Shown here: piece by piece, positions 44,901 to 55,768 of the stretch
Numbering within the stretch: position 1 is the stretch's first letter
Layout of the letters: the number at the start of each line of letters is the position of its first letter
Source of the DNA: Caenorhabditis remanei
Lineage: Eukaryota; Nematoda; Chromadorea; Rhabditida; Rhabditidae
DNA: 64,000 nt
Direction: 5' to 3'
Assembly (NCBI RefSeq): GCF_010183535.1
Contig: NC_071331.1
Coordinates: 7,130,001 to 7,194,000, forward strand
Notes under the pieces: model-generated
Databases searched by the model: none
What the model was told of the DNA's origin: nothing
Seen by the model: only the letters and a program-made list of their open reading frames with translations
Translations under genes and position numbers: made by a program

Positions 44901-47755
44901 AGATCAAAACTAGTAACCTTTACCATGATGTGAACTTTAACTGAAATTTTGAAGTTATAGTTCTGAAGTATGATAAGACACCTAAAAATGGAAAAATTGA
45001 ATTTCTGAAATTTGCTCAATTTATAAAGTGCCCACGAAACGGTACTGACTATTCCAAAACTTCTTGGTTTTCCTGAAACCTATTAGAGAAATCTTTAAAT
45101 GTCTGTTAGTTAAAAATGAACAGATCTTATAATGCTACTAAAAAAACCTCAATGCTCATCGTGTAGTAACTTTCTAAAACACTGTTTCTACTTGAAGTTA
45201 TCAAAGCAATTAACTAACAACATTAATGTCATTGTCAATAGAATCATTATGGAATCGAAGCTTCGTTTGATTTTTAAAAAAGTATTTTGGGTAAATATGT
45301 TGACTCATAACTGAGCTTTTGATATTGTCATTTATATTTCATGAAACTGATGTATGGAGAAAGTATAGAATTTCAAAGTTATAGTAATCACAAAAATATT
45401 AAGACGCACTCTCTGACTCGTTCGATCACCCATGTTCACCCGAAAAAAGTTGACCATCTCCGATTTGTCAATCCTTTTGACCAGAGATAGTATCAAGTGT
45501 ATTCAGCAAATTGGAGTACTTTTTGGCCAGGTCCGTCACCTGAGTACCTAGGAAAATCAAAAAATCGATATTTTTCGAAAATTTTTCCTGAAGTAGTTAG
45601 CTATGAAATCTCAACGGGAAATTAATGTAGACACTATTTTAAGCATTTTTTGTGTTCAGAAGAAAATTCCAGCTCAACACCTTCATAGTGAAAATTTTGA
45701 AAATTCATGAAATTTTCGGGTTTTTTTCATGAAATCGTTTTTATCTCGACAGTGACACGAGAAGACAGCGTTTTTTATTTAATATTCGAAATCTACATGA
45801 AATTTGGTATTGGAAACATATTGTCCCTACTCGTAACTCGGGGACCAAAGAACGGTTTTTGAGGGAAGAATGAGAAAAACTTGAATTATAATTTTCGAGG
45901 TCCTCCGGTAAATCATTTTTGATGTTCAAAAACAAAGGTTTTTTGATTTTTCTTATTCAGTCATGTCATTTTCTTTTATTCCCAACACGATTTTCGATCA
46001 TACCACAAAAAAATTTTCGAAAAATTGAATTTTTTGAATTTTTGAAATTTTTTCCTGAAATGAATAATTTGAACTGAAATATGAAGGATAACAATATAAA
46101 ATTAAGAGGATATGACTGAAACATAATTTAAGCTTATGAAAAAACTGATTTCCATCATCGGGTCATCTGCAATTTACGCTTTCGGGATGAAATTTGGCGA
46201 AATGTTCAACTAGATTAGTTGATACAAAGGAACTTCGTACTTGAAACGTTATTTGGCAAAGGACTGTGTTGAAAATGACAGAAAACATAAGAAAACTGCA
46301 AAAATTGATTGACATAGCAAGACTTTCGAAAAAAAAATTGAAAAAAAGAGACTCATACATGTTCAATGGTCTGACCTTTTTTGGAAGTCAGAAAAGGTTT
46401 TTTTTTTCTTTTTTTTTTCGTAAATAGAAAGTCTCGCTATATTAATCTATTTTTGCAGTTTTCCTATGTTTTCTGTCATTTTCAACACAGTCCTTTGCCA
46501 AATAACGTTGCAAGTACCAATTTCCTATGCATCAACTACCGTAGTTGAACATTTCTCTAAATTTCACCCTGAAAGCGTACGTTGCACATGACCCGATGAT
46601 GGAAATTTGTTTTTTCATAGACCTAAATTATGTTTCAATCATATCCTCCTAATTTTATATTGTTATCCTTCATATTTCAGTTCAAAAAATTCATTTCAGG
46701 AAAAAATTTCAAAAATTCAAAAAATTCAATTTTTTCGAAAAAAATTTTGTGGTATGATCGAAAATCGTGTTGGGAATAAAAGAAAATGACATGACTAAAT
46801 AAGAAAAATCAAAAAACCTTTGTTTTTGAACATCAAAAATGATTTACCGGAGGACCTCGAAAATTATAATTCAAGTTTTTCTCATTCTTCCCTCAAAAAC
46901 CGTTCTTTGGTCCCCGAGTTACGAGTAGGGACAACATGTTTCCAATACCAAATTTCATGTAGATTTCGAATATTAAATAAAAAACGCTGTCTTCTCGTGT
47001 CACTGTCGAGATAAAAACGATTTCATGAAAAAAACCCGAAAATTTCATGAATTTTCAAAATTTTCACTATGAAGGTGTTGAGCTGGAATTTTCTTCTGAA
47101 CACAAAAAATGCTTAAAATAGTGTCTACATTAATTTCCCGTTAAGATTTCATAGCTAACTACTTCAGGAAAAATTTTCGAAAAATATCGATTTTTTGATT
47201 TTTCTAGGTACCCAGGTGACGGACCTGGCCAAAAAGTACTTCGTTCTGCTGAAAACACTTGATACTATCTCTGATCAAAAGGATTGACAAATCGGAGATG
47301 ATCAACTTTTTTCGGGTGAACATGGTCTGTTGATCGATGCTCGATCGACTCGGAGAGTGCGTCTTAAAGTTTAATGAATAGGTCAAACCCAGTTTCAGTT
47401 ATTTGGAAACCGAGTACGGACGACTTAGAAAAAACAAGATTTAAACCGAAAAATAAGGAAACAATTTTTTAAATGTACAAAATTATTTTCTGACATTAAC
47501 ACCAGAGATACCCAAATATTTTACTAGTATTTTGAAACACACCCTAAATTCTATCATCCAAATAAAAGACTGAGATTGAAAACTTAAGTTTTGGAAAATT
47601 CTCATTTTATACAAAAGGTTCAATCAATGAAAGAAGTAGATATGAGCTATCGTATTATTTTAAAACACAAACTTTCTTTTAAATTCCCAAAAAACCCCAA
47701 AACTAACCTGCGAAAGTGCAAAAAGCGCAGCAAGAATCAAAAAAGAACACCTCAT
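41906..47755 (-). CDS. Secreted cysteine-rich repeat protein
   Basis: Three exons: 47755-47708 (signal peptide MRCSFLILAALFALSQ), 43208-42577, and 42116-41906 ending TAA, all in phase; 296 aa. The mature protein holds repeated units with the pattern CKKSVE...ENKK...EEIK.K(Y/F)G.FK(D/E)NCFPKPSGGCKCN, plus a more diverged last unit (GCFPRPKGCLCVIG) and a basic RVKRD site that could be a processing site. The units appear about four times. The Cys pattern suggests disulfide-bonded extracellular modules with helical linkers. I do not recognise the family and assign no function. Intron 1 is 4.5 kb and holds a GGGCCGG element and a 2-kb TTAA palindrome. Two broken fragments of the gene exist at 28.3 and 38.4 kb. 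The promoter is probably around 47760-47960, which is pyrimidine-rich on the plus strand. Confidence 0.85.
44498..44782. repeat. GGGCCGG palindromic element in intron 1
   Basis: Inverted ends CATACTTGCAAATTTACGG and CCCGTTGCAAGTATGG with GGCCCGG runs at both sides of a 200-bp AT-rich core. Confidence 0.85.
45399..47368. mobile_element. 1970-bp TTAA palindrome (PALTTAA-like) in intron 1
   Basis: Starts TTAAGACGCACTCTC and ends with its mirror GAGAGTGCGTCTTAA. The arms stay near-identical for almost 1 kb to a T-rich centre near 46390. TTAA at both ends fits piggyBac-like target use, and the layout fits nematode PALTTAA palindromes. Frames at about 45741-45935 and 46820-47014 are mirror copies of each other and not genes. 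Confidence 0.85.
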
Positions 47756-49302
47756 TTCTCCGTTTCCTTTGTCAAGAAAAAAGATTTCTCTTTTGTTGAC
47801 AAGTGAGGCCGACCCGCCCGTTGGCCCCTGGTTTTATACACTTTTCTTCTCCGTTTTTCTCTTTTTTCTCTCTGCTCTCTCATCTCCTCTTTGTCTCTAA
47901 GTTTTGTGGGCGGAGTCAAGGATGGATGGGAGGAGGAAAGTTTGTTATTTTGATATCTCTGGAAGAGGGAGAGGAATCAAGAGGCCGACGATCAGAAGAG
48001 ACTGAGATAATGTAAACTCATTTGGTTTATTGTGATGAAATTTGAGAAGGAAATGAGTTGGAAGCCACCTGATTTTGTTGAGATGCGTCACTTTACGGTG
48101 ATGAGTCATTGGGTTAGAACTGAAAACATATCAATTATCAAACAGAGGTCAGTAGTTTAGAAATATTGAGGGTTGAATGGGAAAAAAATTGGTATTGAAA
48201 TGTTTTCAGAATATCATAAGTTAGGAAAGTTGTGAAACAGAAAATATTGAGATACTGTTTCATTTTCTCTAGATTAGCTGTTTAGTTTTTGAATTTTTGA
48301 AAAAAAAATCTTCAAATTACAAAAATCTCGAGACGACAAAAGCAATTCACGAAAAATTTCAAAATGATTGATACTTGGAGGACCTTTAAAACTTTCCCAA
48401 GCCACCGAAACAATAGCATATTTACTGTTTCTCATTGAATATTTCTCATCATGAAATGTGTTTCAATTGATCGGTAGATTTTGCTCTATCTTTTTGAGAA
48501 TAAATGTAGAATAAAAATAAGAGTTAGGTTAATCTAGACATTGAACTATCATATTTTTTGTGGATTGGATTACATCACTGCCTTTTTGAATGACGGTCCT
48601 ACTTTTTAACCACATGTAACAGTATTCGTTCATTTATACAGATAAAGCAATGCTTGCTAGTAAGAAATTAACGTAGAAGATGTCAAAAAAAGCAAAAATT
48701 TTCCAGAATTGCAAAAAGTCATCGACAAAACGAGTCAGCTTCCCGATTCAGCATCATATGAAGCATATTATTCTGAATTCGAGATAAAATAAAAGGACTA
48801 AAACCAACGGGAAATGTGTAAAGTAAAACATGTTGTGGAGCAAAATTTGGTTGTGATTATTTCATGTTTCATTCTGGTCAGTTTGAGAAAATCTTGTCTA
48901 ATGGGAAAAATTAACACTCTGTGAACTCTCGTAAATTAATGTAAAGTTATGAGCCTCCAAATTTTTTGCAAACTTCAGAAACAGGAATTCGTAAAATAAG
49001 TAGCTCACCAATAAATTGATAAAGAACTTTAAACTTTAAAAAATATCCTTGCACTCATTGCCAGTTTTTGAATCCATTTCCTCTTTTTGAGACCATATAT
49101 TGTATCAGTATTTTTTCACTGGATCAGATATTCTTATAGGATAAAAGTTGTCGGTTTCAGAAAAACCTTTTCCAGATGAGAAATATGTTGTGCTTGTTAT
49201 ATACTGTCTCCTCGAACCGAACATATAAATGAATACTACACATTCAGCGAGGAAGGATATTTGTAAACTTGGGGTTAAGTTTAAGTATTCGAAATTGTTA
49301 TG
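47756..49302. other. Upstream region, no gene seen
   Basis: Promoter side of the cysteine-rich gene followed by AT-rich sequence. Nothing recognisable. Confidence 0.4.
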
Positions 49303-49482
49303 CACGTAGAGTCCCGGACTACCTATGCAGACGCGCTCTATTGACGAGCATGGCACACATTGTCATAGCGGTGAACTTTAGAACTTTCTGTGCATACCGT
49401 GGTGAACATTAGACCGCTACGACAATGTGTGCCATGCTCGTCAATAGAGCGCGTCTGCATAGGTAGTCCGGGACTCTACGTG
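49303..49482. repeat. 180-bp palindromic MITE
   Basis: CACGTAGAGTCCCGGACTAC at the left and its mirror at the right. Arms of about 75 bp are nearly perfect and include GACGAGCATGGCACACATTG, with a 30-bp centre. Unlike the other families in the window. Confidence 0.85.
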
Positions 49483-49654
49483 GTTACGGTGAAAATTGTG
49501 AACAAAGAACCAGTATTAGTATGACGATAAATCCTCTAGTTAATGGAAATAGTGAAACAGCAATTTTAGTAACCTGCATGTTTCGTGCATTGAGAAGACT
49601 CTTATCAATTCTTATTAGCGGAGTCACTAATTTCCAATAGTTACCAATAATTTA

Positions 49655-50375
49655 TTTATTGTATTGTATTTTATTCTTATAAAAAATTATCAATATATGG
49701 GGCGGGAGGCTGAGAATGAGTCCCTCACGAGACCATTCAAAGGGTGGGTTAAAGTGAGAGAAGTGGGGCAACAAAAAAAAATAATGACCGGTATGAGGGG
49801 AATAAAAGAAGGCATTAAGAATTGAGCAATGTGGTAATGCGGGGAAAGGTGGTTTGGGAGTACAGAATAAGAATAAGCTCTAATAGCGTGTGATACTAGA
49901 TGAGATTAGGGTATTGAACTCGGAAGGGGAGAGAAAATATGAGCTTTGGGAGGTAATGGCATTCCAGATGGGAATGGTGTGGGAAAAAAAGTCAGAGCAC
50001 TTGGGTTTAATACAAATAAGATTCATAGGGCGACGGGTGGAGGAGGAAAACCGGATGTACGAATCTAGGTGTGGAAAGTATGAGGTACCGCTTAGAAATT
50101 TATATAGGAGGAGAAGCTGGGCTTTTAGTCTACGATGGCGAGAAGAGATTAAGTTGGGCTAGACGATCGGAATAGGAGGAATAAGTTATGTTACAGCGTT
50201 GAAAGATTTTCCTGGTGAAGAAACGGAGAGGAGTTTCTAGCGATAACGATAATTTAGAAGCAGGAGGGGGTGAGTATACTACAGAGCAATATTCAATAAT
50301 GGGTAAAACATAGCACTTTGCATAACACCAATATTGATTACAATCAATCTTATTTTTCAAATGTTTGTGAAACAA
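49655..50375 (-). mobile_element. 3' fragment of a LINE (non-LTR retrotransposon)
   Basis: The minus strand encodes the end of a LINE reverse transcriptase ORF: YCYAKCYVLPIIEYCSVVYS-like sequence, RFFTRKIFQR, SYSDRLAQLNLF, then after a frame change LYKFLSGTSYFP and IPIWNAI, ending TAG near 49884. The pattern is typical of CR1/jockey-type elements. It is cut at its 5' side at about 50375, and has at least one frameshift (about 50130). The 3' side ends in a short A/T repeat (ATAAAATACAATACAAT), a usual LINE tail. Confidence 0.7.
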
Positions 50376-51215
50376 AAAATAAATATATCAAACTCATTTC
50401 TTGCTGTTGCAGTATTTACCTTTTTGCTCGACAATTTGTATTTATTGTTGGGCTGTGTACTTTATGATCTGGCATTTTCGTTGAACTTGTTGTTTTCTGT
50501 AAATATTATAGTTGATGGACTTGTTATATTTCGGAGAACCATTATTGTATTTCGCGTTATGTGAATTCGTTTTATTATAAATACGCTGTTTTCTCAGTTC
50601 CTTGAATCCCGTTCCACTCCTCACAATAACACCAATATTCAATCAGTCAGACTCCACCATGTCCTCCCCTGGCACGTACCTCTTCTGGATCTCCGTCACT
50701 CATTTTGTCCCAAAACTTGGTTTTGTCATGACAATCACAGCTGGAACCATTCTCTTGCTCCTCAACTATTTCGGAGCACAGAAGAATTTTGGGTCATACA
50801 AGTACCTTATCAGTGCGTTTACACTGCTCGGTATGACTTTTGCAACAGTGGAGATTTTTGTGTGGCCGGTAATAACTTTTTATAAATTTAAGAGAAAAAA
50901 AAAAACTAAGTATTGAGAAATAAGTTTAGAACGTGCACAACTACAAAGCCGCCTTACTATTCTTCAGTTTTGAGGAATCATTCGGTTTGAGTGGGTCGTG
51001 GTCAAGGAATATACCTTTGGGTTAGTTTTCGGATCAACATTTTTCGATGAGAAAAACAATTTGGTCTATGCTCCAGGGGGTACAATGCTCAAGGGGACAA
51101 AGGGGACATTTACTCTTGGGGGTACATAGTTGATGCTCAAAGGGACAAAGTCTCAGAGGGACACATGCTCAAAGGGACACTAAGTTGTTGGATTTGAGGG
51201 GGCCCCAAGTTATAC

Positions 51216-51370
51216 TCAAGGGGACAATGAAAAATTCTCAAGGGGACAACAGTTTATACTCAAGGGGACAACAGTTTATACTCAATGGGACAACAGTTTA
51301 TACTCAATGGGACAACAGTTTATACTCAAGGGGACAACAGTTTATACTCAAGGGGACAACAGTTTGTAGG
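51216..51370. repeat. Minisatellite in left MULE repeat
   Basis: About six units of roughly 22 bp, core CAGTTTATACTCAAGGGGAC, with a variant CTCAATGGGAC. Related CTCAAAGGGACA words extend to the tip. Mirrored at about 61312-61466. Subterminal repeats like this often serve as transposase binding sites in DNA transposons; here that is inference. Confidence 0.85.
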
Positions 51371-52153
51371 CAAATAGATAATGAGAATGCTGGAAGAGAG
51401 AGAAAAGAACTTACTAGAATAGTTATTATTTATCGATGAGGAAACACTAGCATCTCTTTTCAATCATTGAGAGATGTCTCATTACGTCTATTGTTTGACA
51501 TGAGAGTGGAGAATGAGATGACTTTAGTGTCACAATTATTTGTCGAAATAATCGATTTCGAACTATTCATTATTGTTTTTACGTTTTTCTTTTCAAATTA
51601 TTATCTAATAACAATTCATTATAATGAGATTTTGCTGATTTGTTGAACAATACGATATGTGTGCTGCGGAAGTATCGAAATGAAGCAATGGAGTAAACTG
51701 TCTGACGTTTTTCTAACTTTTAGTTTATCTGAGTGAATACTCAATTCAACTGAAAACAAGCAGAAATTATAACTGTCCTCGTCTATCATGAAGACTTTAA
51801 ACGTACTGGCACACAAGCATTACATTTTTCTACCAAACTCTATTGAATACAAATGCTGAAAACTCCCGAAAGTGACTATCACACAATCGAGAGTTTTTGG
51901 GTTGGTAAGGAAAAACAAAACGTTTCCTGAAGCGATCTGTAAAATTATGAGAAGCAATAAAGATTATTATAGAAATATGAGATTAACAATAGATTTAAAA
52001 TTTACTAGATAGTTTATTTAGAATTACATAAACCGACAGTTCTGGACAAAAACTATTGTCCGAAAAAATTAAACCAAATCTAAGAGACCGATTGAATCAG
52101 TGGTGAGTTGGAGCAGCGATGACCTTGACTGCGTTTCTCTCAGACGAGCGATT

Positions 52154-52702
52154 TCAGCCTTTCTGTTCTTTCTGATTCCACTTGAAAAGGAAGTACATTC
52201 CATCGTAGCTAGCGAGTGCGGCACGGCAGATGTTGGCTCTTCCGAATTGCTCATGAAGGTCAACGAGACTCTCTGGGTGTGGATTGCCAGATTCCACGGA
52301 CAGCATCAGCCATCTTGTATGAGCCAAGGCTGAAAAATGAGAAATTTTCAATATTAACCAGCCAAAGATAAAGAAAGAGACCAGCAACAACTCGTTTCTG
52401 ATTGAAACGACGACTTTTACTTTTTTTAGTATCGGAGGTCGTCACAATTCTTACCTGCTAAGAGTTCCCGATCCGCCGGTTCGTCTTGAGTTCCGTATTT
52501 GACAACATCCCTTAGTAGATCGACTCTCCTCCAGTTCCGTTTCCACGAGTGAAATCTTCTCCTTGATTCATCGAACGATTTCTGCGAGGATCTGGAACGA
52601 AACAAATAAAAAACTAGACAACGGGAATATTAGCATTTCTCACCGAGCCGCATGGAGATGTCGAAGAAGTTGCACGCATTCGGAGGAGCGAGGAGTAATC
52701 GC
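52154..52702 (-). CDS. Passenger ORF, left-arm copy
   Basis: Mirror copy of the ORF at 59981-60528: last exon 52330-52154, middle exon about 52592-52455, first recognised exon about 52702-52644. See the right-arm copy for the description. It lies inside the inverted repeat, so each transposon has two copies in opposite directions. Confidence 0.55.
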
Positions 52703-53389
52703 TGAAAATAATTCGTGTTCAAGAAATGAATAAGAGATTATTGAATTGAGAGAAAACGAGATGAGAGCGGCAAAAATCTTCAAAAAATGAGAGAAACAGG
52801 CCAAAAGATCAACAAAAATAGGCCGGATATATCAAAGAATAGGCAAAAAAAAACAAAAAATTTTAGGATTCTAGCGGAAAAGCAACAGAAATACCTTAAA
52901 AACAATAAAATTCACAAGAACAATTCCGAAAATCTCTTTAGAAATGAATATTATTACACTATATTACAGAAAAACTCGGAAAAGTACGAAAAAACTGGAA
53001 AAATTCTTAAAATTCGAAAAAAAATTCGTTCGAGAATGTTCGAAAGAACACCGCCTCGTTCCCATGGCCGAACGTTTCACGAGTTCTCGGCCACTTGTAG
53101 ATTTACGGGGGCGTGTACTCTTGGAGAACAAGTAGAAAAACAATAAATATTTATCGAATAGTTTGCCTAATTCGGGGTATTTTATCATCGGTTGTTCTGC
53201 TACTTTGAGTGAAAATTCAAATTAAATTTATTATTTCGATTCACCCATAAACGAAAAAACTCAAATGATAAATTAAACTGGCTATTACTACGGAAAGTAA
53301 TAATTAAAGAAAAGGAAAACAAAAAATCTGAAAAAAAACAAAAAAGAACAATTGAAAATAACAAGAGAATTGAGCAACATTCAATAAAC

Positions 53390-54209
53390 ATTAAGTATGA
53401 GTCTTCTTCAAGGAATTCGCTCTTGTATTGTACTTGGTTTGGCTGGATTTTTGTACGCGATTGCTGCGATGATGGTCGTCCGAAGATTTTCTGAACAGTC
53501 AGATTTTATTAAAGATTGAAAAAAAAACACCACTGTACCGAGAAAGTCGAGTATGCTTGGTTTTTGGAGATTTTGGGCTGTCCAAAGAGGAATCTATCTC
53601 AATGTTTTCGTCGCTTTTCAGAGCTCCTACGTTTGCTGCTTTGCTGGATTGATTTCTTTTTCTCGGGACGTTTATATTTTTTATAAATTTATTGAGCCTT
53701 CTGAACGTGGCGCAGTTGTCAGAATCAGAGCTGGATTCTGACTCCGTATGATTGGCCTGAAGAGAGTTCGACGGATTACTCTGTTTCTCCGTTTCATCAC
53801 AAGCTGAATCTATCATCGTATCATCCGAATCGACTATTTCAGTAGGTGTTCGAATCGTCGTTTCTGTCATGTCGATATTAGAAGAGATGACTGAGTTTTC
53901 TCCATCAAAACTCGTTTCATTTTGTTCCGATGTTTTACCACGAGCAAATCTGAGAAAAAGTTGTTGCATGCATCTAATACGTTTTAACTCACCCAAGAAG
54001 GGTACGATCATCGTTGTTCCGCGAACTTGAAGTATATTTTCTTTTATTAAACCTTCTTGCTTCTTTTCCACTATTGATTCTTCTACTGAACTCTTTTCTC
54101 GAGATTTGTTTCAGATTTCTCCCCATTTCAGTCCAGCATCTCATTCTGGTATGAACCGGCAAAATAAGAGCAGTGGACAAACTGAAAATGTGGTACTGTT
54201 GTTCACAAA
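53390..54209 (-). pseudogene. Inverted copy of transposase 3' exons
   Basis: Reverse complement of 58474-59292. It contains the C-terminal coding exons of the transposase, including SRRINSGKEARRFNKR and the Ser/Asp-rich tail, but not the catalytic part, and starts in the middle of an intron. It cannot make a transposase but could make antisense RNA to the 3' end of the real gene. Confidence 0.75.
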
Positions 54210-54520
54210 CAATTCCGAAAATCTCTTTAGAAATGAATATTATTACACTATATTACAGAAAAACTCGGAAAAGTACGAAAAAACTGGAAAAATTCTTAAA
54301 ATTCGAAAAAAAATTCGTTCGAGAATGTTCGAAAGAACACCGCCTCGTTCCCATGGCCGAACGTTTTCTGCACGCGGCCACTTGTAGATTTACGGGGGTC
54401 GTGTACTCTTGGAGAACAAGTAGGAAAATAAGAAATATTTATCGAAAAGTTTGCCTATTTCGGGGTATTTTATCACCAATTTTTCTGTTTTTTTGTTGTT
54501 ATTTTTAGTACTCATCTAGA
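54206..54520 (+). repeat. Internal direct copy of 52918-53190
   Basis: AATTCCGAAAATCTCTTTAG and the following 250 bp repeat the segment at 52918 in the same orientation with small changes, directly next to the inner edge of the left inverted repeat. It marks a rearrangement that may have set the repeat boundary. Confidence 0.75.
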
Positions 54521-54551
54521 GCCATACACGTAAATTGTTTAAATTTAATTA

Positions 54552-55698
54552 CAGTAGCGAGCATAAGTGAGCACCCCTTCATACTTTTATGTGTAACTCT
54601 GCTGAATCGTGTCCGTTTTGCATGAACTTTTTTTTGAAAGAAAGCCAAAGTATTCAGCAATAAGAAAATATGTTTTTTGAAAAATTTCCGTCACTGATTT
54701 TTTCGATAATCGATTTTTCCTGATCTTGATTTGAAAATCAGAAAAAAAAACTTTTTATTTTCCCCTGGAATTATTGAGTTTTTTGCTTCTAAATGTTGGA
54801 AAATGATCAGATAAGCAAAAAATTATGTTGAATTGGCTTCTCAACCTCTGACCATCGTGCTAGAGCTCCAGAAAGCAAAAGTAGTGCCCTCGGGGAAATA
54901 ATCATAACTCATCAAAAATTGCTCCAAATTAATTAAAACATGTACGAAAATACGCGTTTTGAGTTTTTCTACAAACCAACATTAAAAAGTTACAATTTTA
55001 GAAAAAATAATTTTTCTAATTTGTTTCACTCAAAAATTATTTTATTCTCATTTTTTCTCAATTTCCGTTATTTACTGGCTATAACACGAACAAGGAATAC
55101 ATACATGTGTTTTGTTATTTGTGACAAAGCACTTTGCATACAGTTTTTGAAAGGTATGTACGTTTTATAACCAAAAAATGACGGAAATTGGGAAAAAATG
55201 GGAATAAAATAATTTTTGAGTGAAAAAAATTAGAAAAATTATTTTTTTCTAAAATTGTAACTTTTTAATGTTGGTTTGTAGAAAAACTCAAGACACGTAT
55301 TTTGGTGCATGTTTCAAAAAATATGAAACATTTTTTGATGAGTTATGATTATTTCCCCGAGGGCACTACTTTTGACTTCTGGAGCTCTAGCACGATACTC
55401 AGGAGTTGAGAAGCTAATTCAACATAATTTTTTGTTTATTTGAGTGTTTTCCAACATTTTCAATTCAAAAACTCAATATCTCCAAGAGAAAAATAAAAAG
55501 TTTTTTTTCGAATTTTCAAATCAAGATCAGGAAAAATCGATTATCGAAAAAATCAATGACGGAAATTTTTCAAAAAACATATTTTCTTATTGCTGAATAC
55601 TTTGGCTTTCTTTTATAAAAAAGTTTATGCAAAACGGACTCATTTCAGCTGAGATACACATAAAAGTATGAAGGGGTGCTCACTTATGCTCGCTACTG
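54552..55698. mobile_element. 1147-bp palindromic Tc1/mariner-like MITE, copy 2
   Basis: Same ends (CAGTAGCGAGCATAAGTGAG), TA flanks (54550-54551, 55699-55700) and length as the copy at 40240-41386. It is inserted inside the MULE just upstream of the transposase start. Confidence 0.88.
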
Positions 55699-55768
55699 TA
55701 TATCTTCTACTTTGCCGTCTCTCTCGGTTTCCGTTGAGATTAATGTGAAAGTTGCAGAACGGACATAA

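Larger units (their letters stand above)
51068..54209. repeat. Left terminal inverted repeat of MULE
   Basis: Mirror of 58474-61614. From the tip inward it contains the minisatellite (51216-51370), a copy of the passenger ORF (minus strand, 52154-52702) and a copy of the transposase 3' exons (minus strand, 53390-54209). Confidence 0.9.

Noticed and set aside
45741..47014. Two identical 64-codon frames on opposite strands
   Set aside because: Mirror copies within the arms of the TTAA palindrome.
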